Source: Herbaspirillum sp. RTI4
GTDB lineage: Bacteria > Pseudomonadota > Gammaproteobacteria > Burkholderiales > Burkholderiaceae_D
Assembly (NCBI RefSeq): GCF_034313965.1
Contig: NZ_JAVIWQ010000002.1
Span: 3,224,001 to 3,288,000 of the forward strand
Direction of reading: 5' to 3'
Length of the DNA stretch: 64,000 nucleotides
Under the pieces are notes generated by a model. That model ran no database searches. It had not been told where the DNA came from and saw only the letters and a program-made list of their open reading frames with translations. A program made the translations under genes and the position numbers. Positions 38,548 to 46,783 of the stretch are shown piece after piece. The stretch's first letter is position 1. Each line of letters opens with the position of its first letter.

Positions 38548-40146
38548 TCACGCGGCCAGCCAGTGCGCCAGCTGCGCTCTGACTGCGGCAAAATCGGCTA
38601 CTGCCAGCGGGTAATCGAGCGGCGGCCGACGCACGACCAGCAGCGGAATACCCAGCGCTGCGGCAGCGGCGGCTTTCGCTTCAAAACCACCGGCGGTGCC
38701 GGAGTCCTTGGTAACCACGCAATCGATGCGCCAGTCGCGCCACAATGCCTCATTGAAAGCCTTTGAAAACGGCCCCTGCATGGCACACAAATGGCTGCGC
38801 GGCAGGCCGAGGTCAATGGCGCGCTGAATAAATTCAGGTGCTGCCGTGACGCGCGCAAACCAGTCGCGGTCCTCGGCACCGGGCGCTTGCAGGAAGCTCT
38901 GCAAATCCTTGGAGCCGGTCGCCAGAAAGATGCGGCGGCCAGCGGCGATAGCGGCTTGCGCGGCAGCGGGCATATCAGCGCAAGGCCGCAACAGTTCATT
39001 GCCCACCTGCGTCTGCAAGCCGGTTAATTGGGTATCCGATTCCAATGCGCTGGGACGTTCATAACGCAAATAAGGAATGCCAAGTTCTTTCGACAACGCG
39101 ATCAATTGCGTCGATATGACATTCGCAAAGGGATGCGTGGCATCGAGCAATACCCGCGCCCGACTCGCCGCCAGCGCTTGCCGGCGCGCTTCCACGCCCT
39201 GCCGTCCGGCCCAGACGTGTAAACCAGGACTATCTTGCGCCGCCAGTTCGCCGCCGTATTCGGTTGCCGCGGAAACCACGATAGGAATGCCATCGGCTGC
39301 CAGTTCCCGCGCCAGCGCATTGCCGTCGCCGGTACCGGAAAAGACCCACACGGCTTGCTGCGGAAATTCAGGAACAGCGGCAACCGAAGCAGCAGGAATA
39401 GCCTCGTCTGCCTGCCAGTCGTTATAGCCACGCGGGGTGAACATCCAGCCGCGTTTGCGTTGCGTGAATCGATTGCCGATCACAATCGTGGTCAGCATGT
39501 CGAATTTGAGCGTGAGCAATTCCTGCAAGGTATGGATGGCCACCGCCTGTTCCGGCCGGTAGGCGTTTCTGACCACGCCGCACAAGGTACCGGGGGCTTT
39601 CGATTCCAGCATGATGTTGAGGATGCGATACACGCCCTCTTGTCGTCCGGCGCTTTGCACGTTGTAGAACACGCAGGCCAGATCGGCTTGCGCAATATGT
39701 CGCGCGCGCTGTTCTATCCAGTCCCACGGACACAGCAGATCGGACAAACTGAGCGTGGCGAAATCATGCGACAGCGGCGACCCCAGCAGCGAGGCGCAGG
39801 CATTGGCCGAGGTGATGCCGGGTATGACGTTGACGCTGAAAGTGTCGCCTTCGCGCATGTCGTCGAAAGCCAGCGCCGCCATTGCATAGACGCCGATATC
39901 GCCGCTGGAAATTAAGGCCACCGTCGCGCCGGCGCGTGCTTTTTCCAGCGCCAGCAGCGCCCGTTCGCGCTCTTGCGTCAGCGGCGGGGTATGGATTTCC
40001 TTGCCTTCTATCCACGGCGCAATCCAGCGCAAATACAAATCGTAAGCGACGATCACATCGCTCTGACGCAGCGCTTCGATAGCGCGCGGCGCGATCATGT
40101 CGGAAAAGCCGGGACCGACCGACACCAGATTCAAGACTCCACTCAT
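38548..40146 (-). CDS. cobJ-cobK: Fused precorrin-3B C17-methyltransferase / precorrin-6A reductase
   Basis: The 532-aa protein has two enzymes. Residues 1-250 are the CobJ/CbiH methyltransferase (LNLVSVGPGFSDMIAPRA, LISSGDIGVYAMA, VIPGITSANACASLLG). Residues about 270-532 are the CobK/CbiJ reductase (VWVFSGTGDGNALAREL, DATHPFANVIS, FLATGSKDL, VTKDSGTAGGFEAK). The first step contracts the ring; the reductase reduces precorrin-6A. The gene lies between cbiG (2-bp gap) and cobW and shares the operon. The fusion is a natural pairing within the same pathway. Confidence 0.95.
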   Translation of the reverse strand: MSGVLNLVSVGPGFSDMIAPRAIEALRQSDVIVAYDLYLRWIAPWIEGKEIHTPPLTQERERALLALEKARAGATVALISSGDIGVYAMAALAFDDMREGDTFSVNVIPGITSANACASLLGSPLSHDFATLSLSDLLCPWDWIEQRARHIAQADLACVFYNVQSAGRQEGVYRILNIMLESKAPGTLCGVVRNAYRPEQAVAIHTLQELLTLKFDMLTTIVIGNRFTQRKRGWMFTPRGYNDWQADEAIPAASVAAVPEFPQQAVWVFSGTGDGNALARELAADGIPIVVSAATEYGGELAAQDSPGLHVWAGRQGVEARRQALAASRARVLLDATHPFANVISTQLIALSKELGIPYLRYERPSALESDTQLTGLQTQVGNELLRPCADMPAAAQAAIAAGRRIFLATGSKDLQSFLQAPGAEDRDWFARVTAAPEFIQRAIDLGLPRSHLCAMQGPFSKAFNEALWRDWRIDCVVTKDSGTAGGFEAKAAAAAALGIPLLVVRRPPLDYPLAVADFAAVRAQLAHWLAA

Positions 40147-40148
40147 GC

Positions 40149-41081
40149 TTATTGCTCCTGCAGATTCGATGAAATGTTCGATGGAATATTCGTTGGAATA
40201 TCCGATGAAATATTTGATGAAATATTCGATGAAATATTCGATGAAATATTCGATGAAGCAAATAGGGACGGCGCGGCGCCTGCGGCGCGGAAACCGTCCT
40301 CGACGATGGCAACGGCCACTCCGTTGAGCGCCGTCTTAGTCACGACCAAAACACCACGCGGCGCCGCCAGCAGGGCGCAAGGTTCGCACACACCGTCCAG
40401 ACCCACATTGCTGCGCACCCATTCGGACGCCTGCCCGACCCAGCCGCGACCGGCAATCGAGGCATGCGAGAACACCCGCAGCGGTACATCGTGTTGCGCG
40501 CACAATGCCAGCAAGCCCGGCTCTTGCGCTTTCAGATCGACAGTGGCGATTTCTCGCACGTCGGCCATTGTTCTCCCGTCCAATTTTTCCAACGCGGCTT
40601 GCACAGCAGCGGCAATGCGTTCGGCTGACACCTCCTTGCGACAACCAATCCCCACCACCAGCGACTTGAGCGCCTCGGTTGCGGTCGTCACGACCGGGGT
40701 GGCACCGATCAATGCCGCTGCCTGAGCGGCAAGTCGGTTGGCACCGCCTTCATGGCCGCCCAATAAGGAAATCGCAAAGCGCCCCGCTTCGTCGATGACG
40801 ACCAGCGCAGGGTCGCTGTGTTTATCTTGCGTAAGGCCGTCCAGAAAGCGCACGGCAATGCCGGTCGCACCGAGCAGCAGCCAGTGACGATGGTGGGGAT
40901 AGGCGGAGGCGAATTGTTGTTTCTGGCTGCGCGTTGTATCAAGCCAGGGCCGGTAAAGCGTACCGCCCAGTCCTGACTGCAACACCGCTGCCAGCGGTTC
41001 GGCTTCGGTACGCACTAACCAGATGCCGATTCCGTCCTCGGAAGGAGTCGGCTTAAGAGTCGGCTTAAGATTCGGATTAAG
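40149..41081 (-). CDS. cbiG: Cobalt-precorrin-5A hydrolase
   Basis: The 310-aa protein opens the ring lactone of cobalt-precorrin-5A in the oxygen-independent route. The CbiG blocks are present: LLLGATGIAVRFLDGL, VVIDEAGRFAISLLGGHEGGANRLA and LVVGIGCRKEVSAERI. ATG at 41081 overlaps the cobM stop codon by 5 bp, with a further frame upstream that would duplicate the cobM tail. The last about 35 residues are a tetrapeptide repeat built on SSNI, encoded by a 12-bp DNA repeat and outside the family core. Confidence 0.92.
   Translation of the reverse strand, partial: LNPNLKPTLKPTPSEDGIGIWLVRTEAEPLAAVLQSGLGGTLYRPWLDTTRSQKQQFASAYPHHRHWLLLGATGIAVRFLDGLTQDKHSDPALVVIDEAGRFAISLLGGHEGGANRLAAQAAALIGATPVVTTATEALKSLVVGIGCRKEVSAERIAAAVQAALEKLDGRTMADVREIATVDLKAQEPGLLALCAQHDVPLRVFSHASIAGRGWVGQASEWVRSNVGLDGVCEPCALLAAPRGVLVVTKTALNGVAVAIVEDGFRAAGAAPSLFASSNISSNISSNISSNISSDIPTNIPSNISSNLQEQ
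40166..40260. repeat. 12-bp tandem repeat encoding the CbiG C-terminal tail
   Basis: Seven full units and one partial unit of TCGATGAAATAT (with single-base variants) lie in frame at the 3' end of cbiG and encode SSNI-type tetrapeptides. Three consecutive units (40226-40261) are nearly identical, so the tract has expanded recently. Confidence 0.92.
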
Positions 41082-42000
41082 CATCGCCGGCAACGGCGGC
41101 GTTGTCTTGTGTTGCCAATTCAGTTGCAGATTCGGTTGCAGATTCGTTGGCGGATTCCGTGACATCGGTAACGCCGGCGGCAAGGTCGGCTACAAGGTCG
41201 GCGCCAGCTTCAGTCGCTTCGACGCCACGGCGTTTTTTGGTTTTTTTGACTACGCGGAACAGGTGGGTGTAGTCCTTGGAATACAGGCTGGATTCGACTT
41301 GCTCGCCATGTCCGAGCGCTTCGCCCACCAGCATCATGGTCGTCAGGTTCCAGCTGCCGCGTTTGGTTTCAGCCAGGACCGTCGCCAGCGTGCCCTCATA
41401 GATGCGCTCTTCAGGCCAGGTAGCGCGATAGACCAGCTTGACCGGGGTATCGTCGGGATAATGCAGGCGCAGATCGGTCACGATTTGCTTCAGATGCGGG
41501 CCGGACAGAAAAATGCACATGGTGGCGCGGTGGGCGGCGAGTCCGGCGATCGCTTCACTTTCCGGCACAGCGGAGGCGCGCCCCGATACGCGGGTCAGGA
41601 TGATCGTTTGCGATACCGTCGGCTTGGTCAGTTCGGACTTCACCACGGCGGCAGCGGCGCTGAAGGAAGAAACCCCCGGCACGATTTCATACGGAATGGC
41701 CAGCGCTTCAAGCCGCCGCATCTGTTCGGCCGTCGCGCCATAAATGGCAGGATCGCCGGAATGCAGCCGCGCCACATCGCAACCGGCGGCCTGTGCGCGT
41801 ACGTAACAGGCTTGCTGCTGTTCCAGGTCGAGCTGGGCGGTGTCAATCAGTTCAGCGCTGGCGGAGCAATGCTCCAGCATGGCGGTCGGCACCAGAGACC
41901 CTGCATACAACACCATGCCAACACTGCCCAGCAAACGCGCACCGCGCAAGGTAATCAGGTCGGAAGCGCCGGGGCCAGCGCCGATGAAATAGACTTTCAT
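41077..42000 (-). CDS. cobM: Precorrin-4 C11-methyltransferase with repetitive C-terminal tail
   Basis: The 307-aa protein matches CobM/CbiF: MKVYFIGAGPGASDLITLRG, YAGSLVP, LHSGDPAIYGATAEQM, PGVSSFSAAAA and the C-terminal THLFR. It methylates C11 of the corrin precursor. The family core ends near residue 257; the remaining 50 residues (KKRRGVEATEAGAD, then ESANESATESATELA) are a lysine patch and acidic Ala/Glu/Ser repeats. The tail is encoded partly by 12-bp repeats. It is the first gene of the cobM-cbiG-cobJK-cobW run, and 421 bp separates it from the accessory island. Confidence 0.94.
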   Translation of the reverse strand: MKVYFIGAGPGASDLITLRGARLLGSVGMVLYAGSLVPTAMLEHCSASAELIDTAQLDLEQQQACYVRAQAAGCDVARLHSGDPAIYGATAEQMRRLEALAIPYEIVPGVSSFSAAAAVVKSELTKPTVSQTIILTRVSGRASAVPESEAIAGLAAHRATMCIFLSGPHLKQIVTDLRLHYPDDTPVKLVYRATWPEERIYEGTLATVLAETKRGSWNLTTMMLVGEALGHGEQVESSLYSKDYTHLFRVVKKTKKRRGVEATEAGADLVADLAAGVTDVTESANESATESATELATQDNAAVAGDA

Positions 42001-42421
42001 GTGCGAATCATTTTCTTGTTGGTGGGACAGAATAGTCGCAGGATAGCGAGCAGAGAAATCTGCATGTCGACATTCTACCCTTCCCCTATGAAAAACCTAG
42101 GGCGCTGGCGATAAAACAGGCTTGTTGCAGGGACTTTTATTCAGGGACTCGACTGCTGCGCTGTTATTGCGAAGAGGAAGGCGTCTGTTACGGAGTCTGT
42201 TACGGAGTCTGTTACGGAGTCTGTTACGGAGTCTGATGCGGGGGAATTGCGCGGGAAAATTTCGAATTTCTGGCGGATTTTTCTAGAGATATTGTGAGAT
42301 ACCACTTTGTTATTGGCATCGAACGGAGCGGCCTGCGTCGTCCCATCGTCGAAATGGGCAATGCATTGGGTGCCTGCCCAACTGACGGTGTCCGGCTAGC
42401 CTGGCGCATGAAATGTGCGAT
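42001..42421. other. 421-bp region upstream of cobM with a 12-bp minisatellite
   Basis: Four exact copies of GTCTGTTACGGA run from 42183 to 42230, followed by a degenerate fifth unit. The rest is gene-free apart from a plus-strand frame at 42294-42497 without a ribosome-binding site. The cobM promoter should be in 42001-42180. No cobalamin riboswitch consensus was seen here. Confidence 0.6.
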
Positions 42422-42802
42422 TTACAGCGGCTTTTCCGGGGAGGCCTCCGATTCCTCTTGCAACTTGGCCTCCAACTCTAGCCAGGACGATCGATAAAAG
42501 AGTCTAAAAAATAAAATGCAAAACTCATTCACGAGTCGATAAAAAAATGATTTCTTTCGCTTTTCCAGCATTGTATAAATATCTGCACGTACTTCCTCCT
42601 CGTTAAAACAACCCCACACTGGCGGCGCAACACACATTAAATTTCCACCACAAACTGGAGCGACCTCTCGAAATAAAATTTTTTTAATCTCTTTTATATC
42701 GAATCCTTTTAAATGGCGAGTAATGTAAATATATTCAATTTCGGTGTCTACAAATATATCAGATAAAGCATCCCATATTTTTTCACGTTCCAAATCTGTC
42801 AT
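42422..42802 (-). CDS. DUF7079-like hypothetical protein (126 aa)
   Basis: The 126-aa soluble, acidic protein begins MTDLEREKIWDALSDIFVDTEIEYIYI. It has the layout I recall for DUF7079 proteins: an EALS-like N-terminus, then IKKILFREVAPVCGGNL and an aromatic W-x-x-F block. GAGG lies 8 bases before the ATG. It borders the AT-rich accessory island and points away from it. The role is unknown; a place in competition or defence islands is only suggested by location. The family call is from memory of the pattern. Confidence 0.65.
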   Translation of the reverse strand: MTDLEREKIWDALSDIFVDTEIEYIYITRHLKGFDIKEIKKILFREVAPVCGGNLMCVAPPVWGCFNEEEVRADIYTMLEKRKKSFFYRLVNEFCILFFRLFYRSSWLELEAKLQEESEASPEKPL

Positions 42803-43152
42803 TGCATCTACCTCAATATAATAATTAAAAAAATAAAATATTTTAAAAAAATCAAAATAATAACTTGAAAAATTTATTTTTATATATGCCCGAATATATT
42901 TTTATCAAAGTTAAATTATCTTACATATATTTATATATTTTTTTACATCCATCACATAATTTATTTTTTTAGTGCAATCCCGATCGTATAAGTAAGATTT
43001 ATAAAGAGGGCATGCATTTATCAAAACACCCCTGATAGCCTTGTCAATCTATTTAATGACGGCGATTTTTAATTGAAAATATTTAATTAAAAATCGCAAT
43101 CAGATAATCATTAAATATTTCTTAATTCGACAATCAACTTCAGGGAGTCCGC
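42803..43152. promoter_or_regulatory. AT-rich divergent region of the accessory island
   Basis: This 350-bp gap between the DUF7079 gene and the PAAR gene is dominated by A and T, in sharp contrast to the surrounding cobalamin genes. Near 43065-43118 ATTTAATTAAAAATCGC partly repeats in inverted form. It should contain both divergent promoters; no gene is seen. Confidence 0.5.
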
Positions 43153-43686
43153 ATGGGCAAGAGGTATTTCATTCACGAAGGCGACAAAACCACCGTGGGC
43201 GGCGTTGTGCTGCCGAGCAGTCTGACCACAATCAACTGGCATGGCATCAAACATTCCTACATCGGCGATCAAATCGACTGCCAGAAGTGCAATTCGACAG
43301 GGACAATCGAAGCCTCCGGCACACGGCACACCATCGCCTTGATGGGACGGATACCGGCCCTCAATGGCGATCTTTGCATCTGCAAATGCCACCCTGCCCC
43401 GCTTCTGGTCGCCTCACAAACCACCGAAAAATGTTCCGGCGAACCGGATTTGGCCACCGCCGCCCACACGGAAACAGAGGGGCATGACCGTCGCGTGCAG
43501 ATGACCGACGCACTCACCGGCGTACCGCTGGCTCACCATCCTTACCGGCTGGAACACGAGGGCGGCTATATCGACGGACATACCGACGCCGACGGCATGA
43601 CCCTGCCCGTACACACCGGCGACGCCAGCCGCAAAGTTCAGGCGCACATCATCGGCATCGACAACGAGGAGGACGCCAATGGCTAA
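43153..43686 (+). CDS. PAAR-domain protein, type VI secretion tip/effector carrier
   Basis: The 177-aa protein has a PAAR-like N-terminal half (GKRYFIHEGDKTTVGGVV, HSYIGDQIDCQKCNSTG, MGRIPALNGDLCICKC) with paired cysteines. The C-terminal third (VQMTDALTGVPLAHHPYRL, GHTDADGMTLPV) resembles the small beta-rich extension common on PAAR proteins. AGGGAG lies 6 bases before the ATG. It would sharpen the VgrG spike and load the next gene's product. No other type VI genes are in the window, so it is an orphan PAAR island. Confidence 0.88.
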   Translation: MGKRYFIHEGDKTTVGGVVLPSSLTTINWHGIKHSYIGDQIDCQKCNSTGTIEASGTRHTIALMGRIPALNGDLCICKCHPAPLLVASQTTEKCSGEPDLATAAHTETEGHDRRVQMTDALTGVPLAHHPYRLEHEGGYIDGHTDADGMTLPVHTGDASRKVQAHIIGIDNEEDANG

Positions 43687-44500
43687 GTCGGCACAATACG
43701 AGGCATTCAGAAGAAATGAAGAGTGCAGCTACACCAGCATTCAAACCAGCGAGTTCCCCTCTACCCCGGTGACGGACAAAACGCCGCACACCATGGCCAG
43801 CAACGAACTGGCAGACGCCATCAAATATATGGAAGGCACGGCAGCGGCATTTGCCGAGAGTTTTATCAAAGATCCCAAGGCGCGGGTTGAATACAACCAA
43901 AGAACGAAAGCGGCTTCCGATGAAATCGTAAAGCTCGTGAAGGAAAGGAAAATTACGCCGTTTGAAGGGGCGTTGAGTGCTCATCGAATACGTAAAGACT
44001 TAAAGAACATTATCCGTAAAAAATCTACTTATTTAGGAGAGCATGTTGCTATAAACATCAAAAAAGATGGGCCTTCTTTTTATGAACTAGAGTCAAAATA
44101 TGCTGAAAAACTCTTCCATAAATCCTTCGACCAGCTATCCCAATCCGAGAGGGAAGCGGTATGGGTGAGAATCGTTGAAGGCTCAGGCACTCCGCAGGCC
44201 AAGGCTAACCTTGAAGCGAAAATATGGGGCATTGCCGGCCGCACGCTCATGGTCATGGCGGTGTTTTCTGCCGCCTATAATATTTACGAAGCCAAAGATA
44301 AAACAAGACAGGCCAGCAAAGAAGCGGTCACCTTTGGTTCAGGAATCGTGGGCGGGGCGGCAGGTGGCGCATTGAGCGCTTTTTTATTAACAAGCAACCC
44401 TATTGGCTGGGTTACTGGCCTGGCAATGCTTCTTGCCGGTGCTGTCAGCGTAGCTGCGAGCAGCGAAGCCTTTGACATGTACTGGATTGAAAAACGATGA
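43679..44500 (+). CDS. Putative type VI effector with C-terminal hydrophobic hairpin
   Basis: The 273-aa protein overlaps the PAAR gene by 8 bp and has GAGGAGG 6 bases before its ATG. Residues 1-145 are hydrophilic. A middle block (FYELESKYAEKLFHKSFDQLSQSEREAVW) resembles a segment I associate with PAAR-linked effectors. Residues about 185-205 and 220-262 are hydrophobic and glycine-rich (GSGIVGGAAGGALSAFLL, GWVTGLAMLLAGAVSV), as in membrane-inserting toxins. A pore-forming or membrane-disrupting action on competitor cells is inferred. The GC content falls in the second half. Four paralogous candidate immunity genes follow. Confidence 0.7.
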   Translation: MAKSAQYEAFRRNEECSYTSIQTSEFPSTPVTDKTPHTMASNELADAIKYMEGTAAAFAESFIKDPKARVEYNQRTKAASDEIVKLVKERKITPFEGALSAHRIRKDLKNIIRKKSTYLGEHVAINIKKDGPSFYELESKYAEKLFHKSFDQLSQSEREAVWVRIVEGSGTPQAKANLEAKIWGIAGRTLMVMAVFSAAYNIYEAKDKTRQASKEAVTFGSGIVGGAAGGALSAFLLTSNPIGWVTGLAMLLAGAVSVAASSEAFDMYWIEKR

Positions 44501-45003
44501 GCACCTCCACTGAGCTGTTAGTCGAGTGTGGTCGCATCGCATTTAATGATGACGGAATTGAAATTAATTTAACCCGAAAATTATTAATGCTGGCACGAGT
44601 AAAAATAAGGATCCCATGGAAAAGTGTCAGCTTTGTCTGCCCCACCCCTTATGTGATGAGAAGTGACAATGATTGGGCCACTTACAGGGGAGAAAAACTA
44701 ACAGCAGACGCCATTTCAAAAGGACTTTCTTTTTATAGTTTTGAGATTGCACTGGTAGATAGAAATGAAATTTTGGAAGGAAAATCTCGTTACATGAAAG
44801 CCTGGATTAAACATACCTTATATTTAAGTGCTTTTGAAAAATTAGATTTCCCTCCTTTTAATGACATTGATTATCAAAAAAGAGGGTACATAAACTTATA
44901 TCTCAAAGAAAAATGGATCCGAAATAACGGGGATAAAATATTAATTGCACTAGATTTAATTGAGCGCCATTCTAGATTTGAACTCATTTGCTGCAATGAT
45001 TAA
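44497..45003 (+). CDS. Candidate immunity protein, tandem copy 1
   Basis: The 168-aa soluble protein starts MSTSTELLVECGRIAF at an ATG that overlaps the effector stop codon (ATGA). It has no signal peptide or membrane segment. The pattern of beta-like strands (DGIEINLTRKLLMLARVKIRIPW) and aromatic residues recurs in all copies. Copy 1 and copy 4 share the segment VMRSDNDWATYRGEKLT. The gene is AT-rich. Position behind a PAAR-effector pair suggests protection of the producer; no family is recognised. Confidence 0.72.
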   Translation: MSTSTELLVECGRIAFNDDGIEINLTRKLLMLARVKIRIPWKSVSFVCPTPYVMRSDNDWATYRGEKLTADAISKGLSFYSFEIALVDRNEILEGKSRYMKAWIKHTLYLSAFEKLDFPPFNDIDYQKRGYINLYLKEKWIRNNGDKILIALDLIERHSRFELICCND

Positions 45004-45502
45004 TTCCACTGAACTATTAGCCGAGTGTGGTCGCATCACATTTAATGACGACGGCATTGAAATTAATTTAAGCCGAAAATTATTAATGCTGGCACGAGTA
45101 AAAATAAGTATCCCATGGGAAAGTGTCAGCTTTGTCTGCCCCACCCCTTACGTGAAGAGAGGTGATCATGGATGGCTTACTTTCGAGAATGAAGCGATAA
45201 CAACAGAGGCCATCTTAAAAGGACTTTCTTTTTATAGTTTTGATATTGCTCTGATAGATCGAAATACGATTCTAGAAGGCAAATCTCGTTACATGAAAGC
45301 CTGGATTAAACATACCTTATATTTATGTGCTTTTGAAAAATTAGATTTTCCTCCTTTTAATGATATTGATTATCAAAAAAGAGGGTACATAGATTTAAAT
45401 CTTAAAAAAAAATGGGTCCGTAATAACGGGGATAAAATATTAATTGCGCTTGATTTAATTGAGCGTTATTCTAGATTTGAACTCATTTGCTGTAATGATT
45501 AA
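44996..45502 (+). CDS. Candidate immunity protein, tandem copy 2
   Basis: The 168-aa paralogue begins MINSTELLAECG at an ATG lying inside the end of copy 1 (8-bp overlap). In the middle it reads VKRGDHGWLTFENEAITTEA, different from copy 1 but shared with copy 3, while FDIALIDRNTILEG is shared with copy 4. It has unique substitutions such as LCAFEKLD and RYSRFELICCND. A longer upstream frame (44960) is an ORF artefact, as the overlap start is the one repeated in all copies. Confidence 0.7.
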   Translation: MINSTELLAECGRITFNDDGIEINLSRKLLMLARVKISIPWESVSFVCPTPYVKRGDHGWLTFENEAITTEAILKGLSFYSFDIALIDRNTILEGKSRYMKAWIKHTLYLCAFEKLDFPPFNDIDYQKRGYIDLNLKKKWVRNNGDKILIALDLIERYSRFELICCND

Positions 45503-46001
45503 TTCTACTGAACTATTAGTCGAGTGTGGTCGCATCACATTTAATGACGATGGCATTGAAATTAATTTAACCCGAAAATTATTAATGCTGGCACGGATAA
45601 AAATAAATATCCCATGGAAAAGTGTCAGCTTTGTCTCCCCCACCCCTTACGTGAAGAGAGGTGATCATGGCTGGCTTACTTTCGAGAATGAAGCGATAAC
45701 AACAGAGGCCATTTTAAAAGGACTTTCTTTTTATGGTTTTGAGATTGCACTGGTAGATAGAAATGAAATTTTGGAAGGCAAATCTCGTTACATGAAAGCC
45801 TGGATTAAACATACCTTATATTTAAGTGCTTTTGAAAAATTAGATTTCCCTACTGATGATGACATTGCTTATCAAAAAAGCGGCTACATAAACTTATATC
45901 TCAAAAAAAAATGGGTCCGCAATAACGGGGATAGAATATTAATTGCACTAGATTTAATTGAGCGTCATTCTAGATTTGAACTCATTTGCTGCAATGATTA
46001 A
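45495..46001 (+). CDS. Candidate immunity protein, tandem copy 3
   Basis: The 168-aa paralogue begins MINSTELLVECG, again overlapping the previous stop by 8 bp. It combines the copy-2-type block VKRGDHGWLTFENEA with the copy-1-type FEIALVDRNEILEG, and differs from all in FPTDDDIAYQKSGYI. This patchwork points to recombination between copies. Translation is probably coupled through the whole array. Confidence 0.7.
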   Translation: MINSTELLVECGRITFNDDGIEINLTRKLLMLARIKINIPWKSVSFVSPTPYVKRGDHGWLTFENEAITTEAILKGLSFYGFEIALVDRNEILEGKSRYMKAWIKHTLYLSAFEKLDFPTDDDIAYQKSGYINLYLKKKWVRNNGDRILIALDLIERHSRFELICCND

Positions 46002-46623
46002 TTCCACTGAACTATTAGTCGAATGTGGTCGCATCACATTTAATGACGACGGCATTGAAATTAATTTAACCCGAAAATTATTAATGTTGGCACGGATAAA
46101 AATAAATATCCCATGGAAAAGTGTCAGCTTTGTCTGCCCCACCCCTTATGTGATGAGAAGTGACAATGATTGGGCTACTCACAGGGGAGAAAAACTAACA
46201 GCAGACGCCATTTCAAAAGGACTTTCTTTTTATAGTTTTGAGATTGCTCTGATAGATCGAAATACGATTCTAGAAGGCAAATCTCGTTACATGAAAGCCT
46301 GGATTAAACATACCTTATATTTAAGTGCTTTTGAAAAATTAGATTTCCCTCCTTTTAATAACATTGATTATCAAAAAAGAGGATACATAAACTTATATCT
46401 CAAAGAAAAATGGGTCCGTAATAACGGGGATAAAATATTAATTGCACTAGATTTAATTGAGCGTCATTCCCGTTTTGACCTTATTTGTTTTGAATATCAA
46501 TCGAATTATTTGATAGGAAATAGATTAAAAGTCTGCGGACGACTAAGCCAATCTATTATCCGAAGGTGCCTGGGATGGGAAGTCATCTCCCCCATTCCCG
46601 GCCACAACGCAGGCAATTTTTAA
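45994..46623 (+). CDS. Candidate immunity protein, tandem copy 4 with longer C-terminus
   Basis: The 209-aa last copy has the copy-1-type VMRSDNDWAT block and the copy-2-type FEIALIDRNTILEG. After IERHSRFDLI it continues with about 45 new residues (FEYQSNYLIGNRLK to the C-terminal PGHNAGNF) where copies 1-3 stop. It may preserve the full-length ancestral gene, with the other copies cut at the duplication junction, or it may have fused to flanking sequence. The array ends here. Confidence 0.68.
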   Translation: MINSTELLVECGRITFNDDGIEINLTRKLLMLARIKINIPWKSVSFVCPTPYVMRSDNDWATHRGEKLTADAISKGLSFYSFEIALIDRNTILEGKSRYMKAWIKHTLYLSAFEKLDFPPFNNIDYQKRGYINLYLKEKWVRNNGDKILIALDLIERHSRFDLICFEYQSNYLIGNRLKVCGRLSQSIIRRCLGWEVISPIPGHNAGNF

Positions 46624-46709
46624 CAATCCCGCTCTCCACGCAACAAGGGCCCGTGATTCACATCACAGGCCCCGACACAAACAGCTTACGAACAACGAAT
46701 TAACCAAGA

Positions 46710-46780
46710 CAACTCAAGCAACTGAGGCAACTGAGGCAACTAAGGCAACTGAGGCACCTAAAGTACCTAAGCCAACTAAG
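46710..46780. repeat. 9-bp tandem repeat after the MmgE/PrpD gene
   Basis: At least six units of CAACTGAGG, with variants CAACTAAGG and CACCTAAAG, lie between the accessory island and the stop codon of the MmgE/PrpD gene. The 46624-46709 stretch before it shows no feature besides a GGGCCCGTG-type GC patch. Confidence 0.85.
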
Positions 46781-46783
46781 CCA

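Larger units (their letters stand above)
44497..46490 (+). repeat. Four-copy tandem gene duplication, 499-bp period
   Basis: The four start codons lie at 44497, 44996, 45495 and 45994, exactly 499 bp apart each time. The copies are highly similar DNA, with differences clustered in blocks that are shared in different combinations. The fourth copy diverges from about 46465. The unit is one complete gene with the stop and next start overlapping, so unit gain or loss keeps a working polycistron. Confidence 0.95.

Noticed and set aside
42294..42497. 67-aa plus-strand frame upstream of the DUF7079 gene end
   Set aside because: It has no Shine-Dalgarno, overlaps the DUF7079 3' end antisense and matches no family that I recognise.
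44497..46490. Assembly artefact producing four copies
   Set aside because: The copies differ at many positions in a mosaic way and each keeps an intact frame, which would not result from a simple assembly collapse or duplication error; long reads would still be useful.
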